A stretch of DNA of 64,000 nt from Voacanga thouarsii (taxonomy: Eukaryota; Streptophyta; Magnoliopsida; Gentianales; Apocynaceae): positions 3,968,001-4,032,000 of the forward strand of contig JANUWF010001659.1 of assembly GCA_026120185.1 (NCBI GenBank), given 5' to 3'. The position numbers and the translations under genes are program-made. The notes under the pieces were generated by a model. The model was not told the DNA's origin, made no database searches, and worked only from the letters and a program-made list of their open reading frames with translations. Shown here in pieces: positions 23,141-35,023 of the stretch; positions within the stretch are counted from its first letter, which is position 1; each line of letters opens with the position of its first letter.

Positions 23141-24107
23141 CACTAGATCCAATCATTCATACATCTAATACCGAATGACTTAACATGTCTATCATGTTTC
23201 TTTTGGGATAGTGCTTTTGTAAGCAGATCAACTATGTTCTCATATGTGAGAACTTTCTCTGTCTTTTACATATTTTCTATTAATGATTTCATAAATCAAT
23301 TGATAGCACTCAAATTGAACACATAGCCTGACTGTGACTCGTAGTCATTATTATCAGATTGGAAACCGATATCAATACACCATTTTACTCATTGAAGAAT
23401 AGAGATAATATTTCTTATTAGCAATATGTCATTCACATAAAGCGATAGGAAAAGAACTGCACTCCCACTAATCTCTTGTATACACAAGGTCCATCCATGT
23501 TTTGAATGAAACTAAATACTTTGATTATTTCATTAAAATGGATGTTCCAACTCGTAGAAGCTTGCTTAAGTCTATAAATTGGCCTTTGCAGCATGCACAC
23601 TTTTATTTTATCATTGGATGTGAAACCATCAGGTTGTGTCATATGCACTTCCTTAGTTAGGTTTTCATTTAGGAAAGCTGTTTTCACATCCATTTGCAAG
23701 ACCTCGTAATCATAATGGGCTGCAATGGCTAGGAGTTTTTTGACAGATTTTAGCATAGTAATTGGTGAGAAGGTTTCATCATAGTCAATACCATGATGTT
23801 GACGATAACCCTCAGCCACCCATCATGCTTTATAGGTAACTAGGTTACCATCCATGTCAGTTTTCTTCTTGCAAACCCATTTGCACCTAATAGGTTTAAT
23901 TCCACTGGGTGGATTAACTAGAGTCTATACTTGGCTGTCATACATGGTATTTATCTCTGATTTCATTGCTTCAAGCCATTTATCATATTCTGAACTGTTA
24001 AAAAATTTCTTGTAAGTAGTAGGCTTATGATCATCTATGAGTAATACGTCATTGTGGTCAATAATGAGAAATCCATATATTTCAGGTGCCACACATATCC
24101 TACTCAA
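23141..24107 (-). pseudogene. Copia C reverse transcriptase and RNase H remnant
   Basis: On the minus strand: an integrase-RT linker and RT start (PEIYGFLIIDHNDVLLI.., WLEAMKSEINTMY near 24000-23930), then RVT_2 motifs YRQHHGIDYDETFSP (near 23800), YDYEVLQMDVKTAFLNENLT (near 23700) and RPIYRLKQAS (near 23580). The catalytic box reads YVND near 23430-23441 instead of YVDD. Soon after, the frame jumps to an RNase-H-like DIGFQSDNNDYESQSGYVF near 23340, so most of the RT thumb and early RNase H is deleted. The end (DLLTKALSQKKHDRH) lies near 23210. Stops and frame changes make it non-functional. Confidence 0.9.
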
Positions 24108-25060
24108 CCTGCGAGGTTCTTGTGTAGTTGAAGGTTCATCTATTCTTCTAATAGATGTGAGATCAGACGGTTGATCCTTATTTGTTTGTTCTTATTGAAC
24201 TTCACTATGTTTAATTTTACTCTTATTATCCCCCTTAAGCATGTGCTCATTCTCTAAGAAGATAACATGTTTCGAAACAAACAATTTATTTTCGAAAAGG
24301 AGATAGAAGTAATGTTTGAAAGATTTTTTTGGACAACCCACAAATAAACACTTATCAGACTTATTGTCAAGTTTGTCTAATTGTGGCCTTTTGACGAAGG
24401 CAAGGCAACCTCGTACTCTCAAGTGAGACAACTTTGGTTTCCTACCAAAGAACATCTCAAATAGGGTAGTATCAATCATTTTTTACGGAACCCGGTTTTG
24501 AATATAAAGAGAAGTCTCTAGTGCGTACCCCCCAAAACAATTTTTGACAAGTTTGCAGAGCCATTATGGTCCGTACCATGTTCAGAAAGGTTTGATTCCT
24601 TCTCTCAGATACACCATTATGTTATGGTGTATGTGGTGGAGTTTATTGAGATAATATCCTATTACTCTAAAATAATATTAAAACTCTTGACTTAAGTATT
24701 CACCTCATTGATAAGATCTTAGAGTCTTAATACTTTTCCCAAGTTGCTTATCTACTTCATTCTTGAAGTCTTTGAACTTTTCAAAAGCTTTAAATTTGTA
24801 TTTCATTAAGTACAAATACCCATATCATGAATAATCGTTGATAAAGGATATGAAATAGTGATAACCTCCTCTTGATTGTATAGACATTGGGCCACATATA
24901 TTAGAATGTATAAGTGCTAATGACTCTTTGACCCTTTCTCTTTTTTGCAAGAAAAGGAGTTTTAGTTATTTTACCAAGTAAATAAGATTCGCATGTGTCA
25001 CATGATTCATAATCAAATGATCCTAAGTCACCTAGCTTATGTAACTTAGAAATGTGATTC
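24108..25060 (-). pseudogene. Copia C integrase remnant
   Basis: Minus strand: a zinc-finger-like HLFYINENHISKLHKLG..CDTC segment (near 25080-24980), a decayed catalytic core, HNGVSERRNQTFLNMVRTIM (near 24630-24570; integrase core end) and the C-terminal region MFFGRKPKLSHLRVRGCLAF (near 24450) with KSDKCLFVGCPKK. Several frameshifts and stops lie between about 24900 and 24640. Integrase would insert the cDNA. It sits between the protease part (25061-25482) and RT, the normal copia order. Confidence 0.88.
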
Positions 25061-25482
25061 TCATTTATATAGAATAAATGACAATGGAATAAATAAGATG
25101 AGGTTGAATTATCTATCCTTGGTTTCTTATTGTTTACATTGAGGATTGATTATCTATGCCTAGATCATATAAACCATTAACCAAAGTTGTGGAACTATAA
25201 TGAATATCATTCAATGAAAAAAAACAACATTCATTCTTAAAAATTAAATGAAATTCATACAAGTCTAAACACGAAATTGGGATAATATTTTTTAATAAAA
25301 CTGGTACAAAATAACAGTTTTGCAGTTCCAAAACTAATCTTGAAGGCAAGTGTAGCTCGTAAGTCCCCACAACAAGTGCAATAACCTTTGCTCTATTTGC
25401 AGTATGTAGGTCCATGTCGCCTTTTTCAAGCCTTTTAATGTGCTTTAGTCCTTGCACGTTATTGCACAAATGAGATTCATAT
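25061..25482 (-). pseudogene. Copia C protease / pre-integrase part, cut by LTR B1
   Basis: The minus strand opens with ESHLCNNVQGLK, which directly continues ILDIPGY encoded at 36846-36870. Joined across the insert, this is the region of the copia protease active site (usually D-S/T-G..SH..C), so the Gly/Tyr-containing version is degenerate. After it come the conserved VVGTYELHLPSRLVLELQNC and NIIPISCLDLYEF typical of copia proteins between protease and integrase. The break at 25482 is the target site CATAT. Confidence 0.88.
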
Positions 25483-28400
25483 TGTAAAACCCCACCTAAA
25501 CCTACCCTAGAGTAAGAGGGATGAGATGTATATCATTCCATCATGCATAAAATATATCTCTTAAATGATTTTATGTGTCTTAGAATTGTGGTTTATGGGT
25601 TATATGATTTATTTGTTCTTGTGGAGTAGAAAGGGTAGAAAGATAATTTTACTTGAGGTCAATATAGGAAGAAAGCTTGAAGCTTAGATGAGAAGAATAT
25701 TTGGTTGAGAAAATAAGAGCAAGAGTTGATGTGGTTAAGTAGTTAGAGCTTTGTGATTAATATCTAAGGTCTTGAGTTCAAATCCCATCACTTAAGTTTT
25801 ATTCATATTTATCCTAACCAATGTTTAAATTTCCTCTTTCTTATATTCCTTAAAGTTAGGAATGTTGTCTTGGGAAAGAGTAAGATCTTGACCATATGGT
25901 CTTATCCTAAAAAGAATTCTAGAAGAATTCTTATTTCTATTATTTTTGCAAGCCTTGTCCTAACCTCTTTGAATTTAAACTATTCCTAATTGTTTAATTC
26001 ATTTTTATATCCATAAAATTCTTGGATAATTACCTTGCTTGGAATTTCAAAATTCTAGCTTTTGTGGGATAGGAGTTGGCCGAAAATGTGGAAGAAGAAT
26101 ATGAAGAGGTTTCCATCAAATCACCATAGCTATTTCTTCAAATACTCTATCTTCTTCTTGTTCTTGATTTGGTTAAAAATCTGGAAAATTTTCCAGATTT
26201 TCTTTAAAGCTAGTTTTCAAAAATTGCAGTAAGCTTCTCTATCTAATTCTAGCAAGGAATCAACCATCTTGTATAAGGATGAAGGTTGAAATTCTTCGAA
26301 TTTTTGTAGCTTCACAAACAATGCCAAACTAAAATTTTTTTTTTCTAGCAAATTAGCAACCTTTGAACATGATCTTGAAGCCATCCGTTAGGACTCATGA
26401 GCAGCTGAAACTTTCTCTTTTCTCTTCAAGATGATGGCTAGAAAACCATCATTAATGGACCTTCAAACATCCTCAAATTCCAGCTTTGCCTTCAAAAAAG
26501 ACCAAAAATTCTACACCAAATCCATTTCAAATTCCAAGAGTTCTTGAGCTTCAAAACTAGAATTTTTTTTCCAGCTTTGCCTATTTAATGCTAGGGCCGA
26601 ATTTCGTCAGCAAACTTCATCAAGTTTCAGCCCTCATACAGCCATAGGTAGAACCTCTAGGCTTCTCCATCTACCTTGAGTAATAGGACAACATTAATAT
26701 ACCTCAAAACACTCCTATCTTTACTCTATCCAAACTTATTCAAACTTCAAATAAAATTCCATATTTTTGTTCCCTTAAACACTCATCTAGCTAGTTGATA
26801 AAACCAGAAAATCCTCTGCTATTCCATAGCTAATTTTGGCCAGTCCAAGACTAAAACAACTCTCCATTCCTTGGTTAAATCATAGTTAGTTCAGCCATAC
26901 ACCATTGACCGACAAGAAACCTTTCAAGAGCAAACATCATTACCCAATCCTATACCTCAAACATCTCTACTTTTCTCTCAATTTGAATTTCGAAGAAGCT
27001 GAAACTCTCTCTCTTATTCTTAGATAACCGAAAGGCTCCTCTAAGCTAGGCTATTCGGCTATCTATCACATAGCACACACGAAATTCCTTTTCCTCTTAA
27101 TCTCTCTCAAGAACACCAAGCACACACACTACACATCTTCAAGTCTAAATCACTTCTAAACATCTCCAATGACTCCCAAACTCTCTAAACCATTAGTATT
27201 CAACCTATATTCTTCCTTGGTATACTTTATAAAACCAAAACACACAAAGTTGAACTTTCAAATGGATCAAACTACCCTTTTTTGTTGGAGCTTCGAAGAA
27301 CACTAAAAATGTAAAATAAGAACAATCTTCTTGTTCTTCTTCTTTTCTTCAACTTCTATAGATTTTTCTCTTCTTACTCTCACTATTTTCCTCTCATTCT
27401 CTCCCTCTCTCTTGGCCAAAATAATGATGAACAACCATGGATAATTTTCAAATCATTGAAGCCATCAAGCACTCGAGGTTCTCCTTTGACAAGCAACATC
27501 TTCAAACGTCAAGCGTCATCAAACAAGTATTTTAAACATAACTCTTCTTATTTATTTCAAACTTAAGATAGGTAGAATGATGGGATAGGATTTTTGATTT
27601 ATTGAAGGCATGATAGAGACATGTATATCATATGAAGTTAAGGTTTATTTTATTTGGAGGTTGAGTGGGTTTAAGGCTATTGCATGAAGTATGTGAAGAT
27701 TATGAATATGGTAAACTTGGGAGTAGATTCATGTTATGAGTTCAGATGTCATTAGTAGAAGTTAGTTTGATAGAGATTATTGCTACCCATGCCATGCTTA
27801 CGCCTTTATGTTGTTTTAGCCAGCAAATGCCATGCTAAAAATTATTACTTGTTTAATGCTATTCTTGTTGTAGTGTATACTAATTCAGTCTATATTTTTG
27901 GATGGATTAACATGTTATTTGCTGAATCCTTGTGTGTATGAATATGTACATGGATTTTCGTTAGCAATAAAATTATTAGAAGAACTACCATTATTATTTT
28001 TAGAATTATTGTTGCTATCATTATTATTGTTAATATAATTAATGTTATTCTTTAATTTAATCTGCTAGATGCGAAAGACACTAAGTAGTTTCGAAATTAG
28101 AGATTATTTAAAATGTTGTTATTTTGTTAGATAAATAAATAAAATATTTCAATAAAATATAAATAATAATATATTGGAAATAACTAATATCAAACGACTT
28201 TTATATTCATATTATTATTATTATTATTATTTAGTCTTACAAAAACTTTGGTTTACACTTATAAATGTTATTTATATTAGAAAAAAATATTTATTCTTAA
28301 TTCTAGTTGTTATTTATTAATTAAAATTAAGAGTAATTTATTCTTAATAGTACTTATTATTTATAATGGCATTATTTAGTTATTATTTACTACCAATATT

Positions 28401-29827
28401 ATTTAGGATTTATTATTACTCATTATTTATTACTATTTTTATTTATCATCAATATTACTCATTATTTATTATTTGTTAATAAATAGTTGAAACTATAACT
28501 TATTACTTATTATTTATTTATAACACTTATTTATTTTAATTTATCAAATTAATTTTATTTTATAAAATACTTTATCAACTAGTATTAAAGCTTAAGGCAT
28601 TGCTGTCATAGTTAGATGTCGTTGTGGCTAGTTGACCTAAGAATTATTTATTTAAGACAAGTATTGTCTAGATGTTGGGATTATACCTTGTATTTATCCC
28701 AGGCGGGGTGAAAGTTGACCTGAATTACCTTGGAAAACTTTTTTTTACCCAAGAAGAGCAAAACAGCAGGTAAGTTCCTGCATAAAACTGTTTGAAGACC
28801 AAAGTTACCTTGGCAAGTCAAACTCAATGTATACGAATATTTGTACTGTAAATGCAATTATGGACAATTTTTATTTCCTTTTCAGTCAAGTAAACCATTC
28901 AAAGTCGAGCAAGCAATTTTATAAAAAATGTTAAACTTTTCCTAAAAACCAACTTTGGCAAGGATTTTAGAAACCATAATTGCTATTTCAAAGAGAATCA
29001 TTGTATGATTTTTCTTTTTCCAAGTGGGGGTAATCACAACGTTGAGTACTCAATAAGGATAGCCTACTAGGACTAGTTTTTGAAGGGTTAGGGTAAGTCG
29101 CTCAGTGAGTGGCCACCTCTGAGAGGTAAGTCCTTCCTGGTTAGGATGCCAATGCTGTAGGTCGTACCGGTCTGAACTAGCAATTTTAGTCAAGTGGACT
29201 GTGTATTTTCAGAATGGACAACTGGTAAGTTTAGGTGTAGAGATGGAGCAGTATCTCACCCAGTAGGTCGTACACTTACTTTTTGTCAATATGCACGAAG
29301 TGTGGCATCCTAAACGTTCATTTGTTATGGTGTACAAAGTCTGGTGCCATGGCTACCTCTTTTGAGTGGTTGTATTGATTGTACACATGTAGGATTTGAA
29401 AGGAAAACACCACTCTTCATTTGTGAAGTTTATTTGAGGCTTGCCAGCACTTTCTTTTATGAAAATTTCTCAACCTGCATACATGAATTGTTTTACCTGA
29501 AACACTCAAAGCACATATGGGCTTACTAAGATTTTTGTCTCACCATCTTTTATTCCATGTTTCAGGTCGGTCTTACTGTGAAGGTTATTAATTAAAGATT
29601 GCCTTAATTTGAAGACTTATTTCTTCCCTATGTATTTCATTTGAGAGACTTCGGCAAACATGTATTTAATTTTGGAACTTGTTCATGTATTGCTTGGATT
29701 GTAATAAGTTTAATTTTAAATTATTTCTTTCATTTATTTTGTGAGTCCTAGTTATAAAGACCCCTTGTTCAGTGGATGGGATGACATCCCCAGCCCTAAA
29801 AGGGTACGTAGGTAATGGAATGTTACA
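25483..29827 (+). mobile_element. Family B LTR (B1), about 4.35 kb, with perfect 5-bp flanking duplication
   Basis: It starts TGTAAAACCCCACC and ends GGAATGTTACA. Flanks are CATAT (25478-25482) and CATAT (29828-29832). The right flank continues the copia C reading frame, so as it stands it behaves as a solo LTR. No primer-binding site follows. Inside it: the tRNA-like module (25732-25785), an AT-rich block of short TTA/TAAT repeats (27960-28560), and a conserved CCAGGCGGGGTGAAAG block near 28700. ORFs within are not genes. Confidence 0.93.
25732..25785 (+). other. tRNA-like A/B-box module in LTR B1
   Basis: TGGTTAAGTAGTTAGAGC (25732-25749; A box) and GAGTTCAAATCC (25774-25785; B box), start to start about 42 bp, as in a tRNA gene without long intron. 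Homologous modules lie at about 35272 (B2), 12739-12684 (B0, minus) and 53702-53760 (G). Confidence 0.6.
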
Positions 29828-30110
29828 CATATCCCGGTATATCTAATACGCATTTCTCATTTCTAAAAGCAGTATTAACCTCAATCATAAATATACCAGG
29901 AGTAGAAGTAGAAGTGCCCCAAGCTTTTCCTTCTCACTCTCATTCTTTTCCTTGATGGTCTTCAAGTAGGTTTTGTAGTTGTGCCTCTAATGACCCATAT
30001 TTCCATAGTGATGGCATGGACCTTGGTGGTTGCTTCCTTCTTTTCCACACAATATTTGGACTTTGTAAAAGCCTTCTTCTTCTTCTTAGGAACCTTTGTG
30101 ACTGGTGCAG
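29828..30110 (-). pseudogene. Extra copy of copia gag target sequence
   Basis: Starts CATATCCCGGTATATCTAAT, as does 36846 onward, and matches it for about 280 bp at roughly 85-90% by eye. The minus strand encodes copia gag with a damaged zinc-knuckle (RHNYKTYL) and a Lys-rich run. It then diverges from 36846-37100 at about 30105. It lies between LTR B1 and the Tekay-like internal region, where a PBS should be. See the finding on duplicated insertion sites. Confidence 0.85.
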
Positions 30111-30445
30111 GGATAGACTTTTCTAAGAATACTGGATGATGGTTGTATGATGGTGATACTGAGGATTCTGATGAGGATTAGGGGCTAGGTTTAGCCATGC
30201 TTAGGAAATTGTTATTTATTGCTTACAATAAATTCCTGTACTAGGGGTTCATTTATGTTTAATGTTTTATTTCAAAATTTATGCAAATAAGAGTACTTTG
30301 GTGTACTCTAATCTTGAAAAATGTAATTATTTATGCAAAGCTTTCATCTAATTTACTTTTACTTAAAGTCTGAATGTGAATGCATGATCGATTTAATTAT
30401 TTTAAACTTTGATGCATAAACTCATTATCTGGGGACATGGTTTAG
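30111..30445 (+). mobile_element. Leader remnant of Tekay-like element B2
   Basis: AT-rich sequence between the extra copia piece and the gag start. It probably is the truncated 5' leader of B2. No PBS is visible because the LTR-proximal part is missing. The exact junction lies between about 30105 and 30200. Confidence 0.5.
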
Positions 30446-31560
30446 AATGGCACCAAAGCGTCGTGTAGTAGCATCTAGCATAAGGGTTCTTGAAGCAAAA
30501 CCCGTGACTCCGGAGTTTGATGCAACTCAACTATCATCACCAAATCAGGGGAATGAGAATGAACTTGAGTAGGAAGTGGGGTGTGAAGAGCCTGCCAGTG
30601 TGACCATTGGATAAGCATTCCATAAGATGACAGAGATTCTACAAACCTTATCTGAACGAAGGAACCCAAAAAAGGAAGGTGAAGCTTTGGAGAGGTTTCT
30701 GAAGTTCCAATCTCCCACTTTCTTGGGAGAAGCTGAGCAAGACCAAAAAGCGGAGCAGTGGGTGGAGTAGATGGAGGACATTTTTGCCACACTCCAATAC
30801 ACCAAGAAGTGAATGGTAAAATTTGTTGTGTTTAGGTTGTGAGGCCCAGCTTGGGCATGGTAGTAGTGAGTCCAAGAAGATTGGGAAATAATCAATCAAG
30901 ACTGGACATGGGCCAACTTTGTGAAGGCATTCAGAGTAGAATATATCCCTCAGTGGATAGTGGAAAAAGGGAGGATGAGTTCCAAAATTTGAAGTAAGGG
31001 AGCATGACCGTGGCTCAGTATACTGCTTGTTTTACCCAGTTGTCAAAGTACTGCAAGAGGCTGATAGATACCGAGCAGAACTGAACTAGGAAATTTGTTA
31101 AGGGATTGAGGTAGGAGCTGAGGAGGGCTTTGGCACTTTCTCCACCGACGACTTATTTGGGGGCGGTAGATGCAGCGACCCGGACTAAGAACGATGATCG
31201 AAGTAGGATGGTAACGAAACCATTCTTGCCACCAAGGCAATCACTGAGACCCTTTCAAAGGCAGCAAACTAATAAGTGACCAGCCATCCAACAATGGCAG
31301 AACTGAGGAAAGCAAACACGAATGACACCAATTGGTCCTGCATAGAATCTCTCGTCGTGTCGTCTCTGCGGGAAGAAGGGTCATGTAGAGAAGAATTGTT
31401 GGTCTAAGAGAGCTGAGCAAAAATGCTACAATTGTGGAGATCCGACGCACCTATGAAACGCCTACCCAAAACTTCTCTGAATCGGGCAAGAAAACCAGGC
31501 CCTGACTGCGGGAGCCAATCGAGCCAATACGGCGAGAGCCTCTGGAAGTGGAATGCAGAA
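30446..31560 (+). pseudogene. gag remnant of Tekay-like Ty3/gypsy element B2
   Basis: ATG at 30446 (MAPKRRVVASSIRVLEAKP). Later segments: EALERFLKFQSPTFLGEAEQ (near 30690), QYTKK..VKFVVFRL (near 30800), FVKAFRVEYIPQWIVE (near 30920), then after a frameshift near 30970 QYTACFTQLSKYCKRLIDTE, KFVKGLR (near 31100). Two zinc knuckles follow: CRLCGKKGHVEKNC at 31358-31399 and CYNCGDPTHL.NAY at about 31424-31465, the second with a stop and a Cys-to-Tyr change. Several TAG/TAA stops replace Gln or Trp codons. Gag forms the particle and binds RNA. The same two-knuckle layout occurs in element A. Confidence 0.9.
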
Positions 31561-31639
31561 GCTGCAAGTGAAAGCGAAGGTTGTCACTTTTAACCAGGAG
31601 GAAGTTGGAGTAGATGCAGCAGTGGTAGAAGGTACATTT

Positions 31640-31960
31640 ACTATCCAAGACCTTTTAATTAATGCATTGATAGACCCTGGATCTACCCATTCCTATTTAA
31701 ACAAGAATTGTGCATATCATTTAGGTTAGGATGGAATACAACTACCTTTTACCATGTTGGTGAGTACGCCCTTGGGAAAAATAGTGCAAGCGGATTGGTA
31801 TGTGCAGAATTGTAAGATTGAAGTGGAGAAAGAGAGCTTGGAGAGAGATTTGGTAGTCGTAGCTATTGACGACTACAACGATATGGATTGGCTAACTAAA
31901 CATAGAGATAAAGTAGACTATAAGAATAAGTCTGTCTATTTCATTAGACCCGGATGTGAT
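31640..31960 (+). pseudogene. Protease remnant of B2
   Basis: In frame with the gag end: LLINALIDPGSTHSYLN near 31657-31705, the aspartic protease motif (usually D-S-G-A/S-T-H), with the second residue Pro. It is followed by QLPFTMLVSTPLGKIV and VVAIDDYNDMDWLTKH (usually a DVILGMDWL-type motif). The stretch from 31754 to 32269 has no stops. Confidence 0.85.
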
Positions 31961-32089
31961 GTTTTAGAATTCAACGGCAAGCGAGTAAAAGAGTTGAAGT
32001 TTTTGATAGTTGGAGTAAAAGCCCAAAAATTATTGAAGCAAGGATGTCAACGATATTTGGCTTACATTATAAATAAGCCAAATGATCAG

Positions 32090-33043
32090 TGCACCCTGGA
32101 AAATACCGAGCTGGTAAAAGATTTTCCCGACGTGTTTCCTGAGGAACTCATTTCTTTTCCTCCTAACCGAGAAGTTGAGTTCACCATAGATTTAATTCCA
32201 GCAGTGGAACCTGTATCCCGAACCCCATATCGGATGGCACCAGCGGAGTTAAAAGGACTAAAGGAGTAGCTATAGGAATTGGTGAAGCAAGGTTACATAA
32301 GACCTAGCACGTCATCTTGTGGAGCTCCAATACTATTTGTAATGAAGAATGACGGGACTTTAAGATTGTGTATTAACTATTGGGAGCTGAACAATCTGAC
32401 CATTAAGAATAAATATCCTCTACCGTTAATTGATGAGCTATTCGACCAGTTGTAAGGCTTCAATTGTTATTCCAAACTGGATTTGAGGTAGGGATATTAC
32501 CAAGTACGGATAAAGGAGGAGGATATTCCTAAGACGACCTTTAACACGAGATATGGTCACTACGAGTTCATAGTGATGCCTTTTGGGGCGATTAATGCAC
32601 CGGTAGTGTTTATAGATTTGATAAATTAAGTTTTCCAACCCTACCTGGATAAGTTTGTGGTAGTATTAATCGACAATATACTCATATACTCCAAGAGTCC
32701 AGAGGATCATGCAGAACATTTAAATCTGGTATTGGAAAAGCTAAGAGAGCATAAGCTTTATGCCAAATTTAGTAAGTGGGAGTTTTGGCTAAACAATGTA
32801 TTGTTTCTTAGCCTTGTAGTGACTCAGGATGGAATCAAGGTGGACCTAGCAAAAGTTGAAGCAGTTTTGGACTGGAAGCAACCGGAGAACATCACTGAGA
32901 TTAGAAGCTTCTTGGGATTGGCCGGCTATTATAGGTGGTTTATTAAAAGGTTCTCAATGCTAGCATTATCTATGACCCCATTGTTGAGAAATGATGTACC
33001 CTTTGTCTGGAGTGAGAAATGTGAGAAGAGTTCGAAGAACTGA
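32090..33043 (+). pseudogene. Reverse transcriptase remnant of B2
   Basis: LVKDFPDVFPEEL (32110) and FTIDLIPAVEPVSRTPYRM lead into [22 protein letters not shown] (near 32300), [38 protein letters not shown]. The catalytic box reads LIDNILIYS, with GAC AAT at 32672-32677, where the family has [11 protein letters not shown] and [17 protein letters not shown] (near 32900) follow. Stops at 32267 and 32273 and near 32452 and 32628 replace conserved Gln/other residues. The Asp-to-Asn change alone would abolish activity. Confidence 0.92.
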
Positions 33044-33079
33044 AGTGGAGGTTAATGACGGCCTTACTGTTGAGTTTGC

Positions 33080-33460
33080 CAGAGGGAGATAAGCCCCTAC
33101 ATTTTGTATATTAAAGCTTCTAAGGAAGGTTTGGGAGTGATATTGATGCAGGATAAGAACATAATAGCCTATGACTCTCGGAAGTTGAAGCCTCACGAAG
33201 TTAACCATCCAATGCATGATATGGAGCAGGATGCTATAGTTTTTGCATTGAAGAAATGGCAGCATTACTTGTATGGAGCCAAGTATGAGGTGTTCACAGA
33301 CCACAAGAGCCTGAAATATATTTTTACCCAAAAGGACTTGAATTTGAGGCAGTGAAGGTAGATGGAATTTCTGGAGAAATATCGCGGTCCTATCAACTAT
33401 TACCCTGGAAAGGCCAATGTTGTTACTGATGCCCTAAGTCATAAAGTCAAAATGGGCAAA
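33080..33460 (+). pseudogene. RNase H remnant of B2
   Basis: [15 protein letters not shown] (33107 on), [53 protein letters not shown], then stop codons where the family has Arg and Trp (33353-33361), followed by MEFLEKYRGPINYYPGKANV. This is the typical Ty3/gypsy RNase H-to-linker order. Confidence 0.9.
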
Positions 33461-33699
33461 CTGAGAGTACAAGAGGTTTAGGTAGTTCAAGATGTGTTGG
33501 ATAGAAAGATGGAAGTGCAAGAAGAGAGGATTATTGTTAGCAATATGAGATTGATACCCAATCTAAGGTGGGAAATCATTTAAGCTCATCAAAGAAATGC
33601 AGAGTTTCAAATTTTCAAGAACAAAGAACTTAAATGGCAAGGCAGTGATTTTCGGCAGGACGAAACAAGAGTGATGTAGCTTTGAGATCGTTTGTGTGT

Positions 33700-34420
33700 A
33701 CCTGATGAGTAATATTTGAAGGACAAGATTTTAGAAAAAGCACATAAATGCAAGTACGTTATTCATCTGGGAGAAGTACAAATGTATCAAGATCTAAATA
33801 AAGCTTATTGGTGGCCCGGAATGAAGAAGAATGTGGTGAAGTATGTTTCCACATGCCTGACCTATCACAAAATTAAAGTGGAGCACAAAAAATTGGCAGG
33901 ATTGTTGCAACCATTATTGATACCTAAGTGGAAATGGGAAAATGTGACCATGGACTTCGTTATTAGACTTCCTATGGCAAGGACCTAAAAAGATGCCATA
34001 TGGGTAGTAGTAGATAGATTGACCAAGTCAGTGCATTTTATACCGGTGAACGTAATGGATTCAATGGAAAAGTTAGCTCAAACATATGTGTAGGAGATAG
34101 TCAGATTGCATGGAGTACCTTCAAGTATCGTGTCCGACCAAGACTCGGGATTTACATCACGATTTTGGGGCAAGTTTCAAGAATCAAGGGGTTCCAATCT
34201 GAAGTTCAGTACGGCAGCACACTTGCAAACCGATGGTCAGTCAGAAAGGGGTATTCGGATAGAGCTTGCGTATTAGATTTTAGAGATAAGTGGACTGAAT
34301 GTGTACCATATGCGGAATTGGCTTACAACAATAGCTACTAATCTTCGATTGGAATGGCCTAGTATGAAGCATTGTATGGACATAAGTGTTAAGTACTACT
34401 ATAATGGAGTTGGTTAGAAC
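33700..34420 (+). pseudogene. Integrase remnant of B2
   Basis: The HHCC domain reads KAHKCKYVIHLGEVQMYQDL..YWWPGMKKNV..YVSTCLTYHK, with the last Cys replaced by Tyr (near 33868). WENVTMDFVIRLP (first catalytic Asp near 33953), [33 protein letters not shown] (second Asp near 34138) and TAAHLQTDGQSER follow. After about 34250 the frame breaks repeatedly. Stops lie at 33986 and 34091 and frameshifts beyond. Confidence 0.9.
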
Positions 34421-34698
34421 ACGGTCACATAAGCAAGTCCAGGGAAGTCTACGTTCAGGAAATGGTAGATAATGTGAAGTTGATTAGAGAAAGGTTGAAA
34501 GTGACTCAAAGCTGACAAAAAAGTTATGAGGATAATAGGTAAAGGGAGTAAGAATTTCAAGTAGGAGACAGTGTGTTTTTAAGGTTGACTCCAAGTAGAG
34601 GAATTTTGAAGCATTTGAAAGGTGGAAAGCTGAATCTGAGATATTTGGGACCGTTTCCAATAATGGAAAGAATTGGATAAGTAGCGTATCGACTGGAT

Positions 34699-34975
34699 TT
34701 GCAGGATGGATTGACGGGAATACACGATGTAATCTACGCGTCTCAGTTGAAGAAGTACAATGCTGACCTCGGGCATATTTTGAATGATGAGCTGATAGTT
34801 TTGCAACCCGAATTGAGCTATGTGGAGAAACCTGTGAAAATTTTAGACCGAAGTATCAAGACTCTCCGGAATAAGCAAATTCCTATGGTGAAGGTACAAT
34901 GGGAGCATCATGCCACTCAAGATGCCACATAGGAAATGAAAGAATGAGTGAAGCGGAAATATCCCGACTTAAGAT
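34699..34975 (+). pseudogene. C-terminal linker and chromodomain-like remnant of B2
   Basis: DVIYASQLKKYNADLGHIL, then YVEKPVKILDRSIKTLRNKQ, IPMVKVQWEHHATQDAT, and after a TAG replacing Trp, EMKE.VKRKYPDL. This is the C-terminal layout of Tekay/Del chromoviruses, whose chromodomain can guide insertion to heterochromatin. It is the basis for placing B in the Tekay/Del lineage. Confidence 0.85.
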
Positions 34976-35010
34976 AAAGGTACACCTGAATTTCGGGATG
35001 AAATTCTTAT

Positions 35011-35023
35011 AAGGAGGGGAGGA
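35011..35023 (+). other. Polypurine tract of B2
   Basis: AAGGAGGGGAGGA immediately before LTR B2 (TGTAAAACCCC), preceded by TTTCGGGATGAAATTC. Element A has nearly the same arrangement before 45966. Confidence 0.88.

Noticed and set aside
30475..31648. Several minus-strand ORFs of 65-116 codons
   Set aside because: Shadows of the plus-strand B2 gag and protease remnants.
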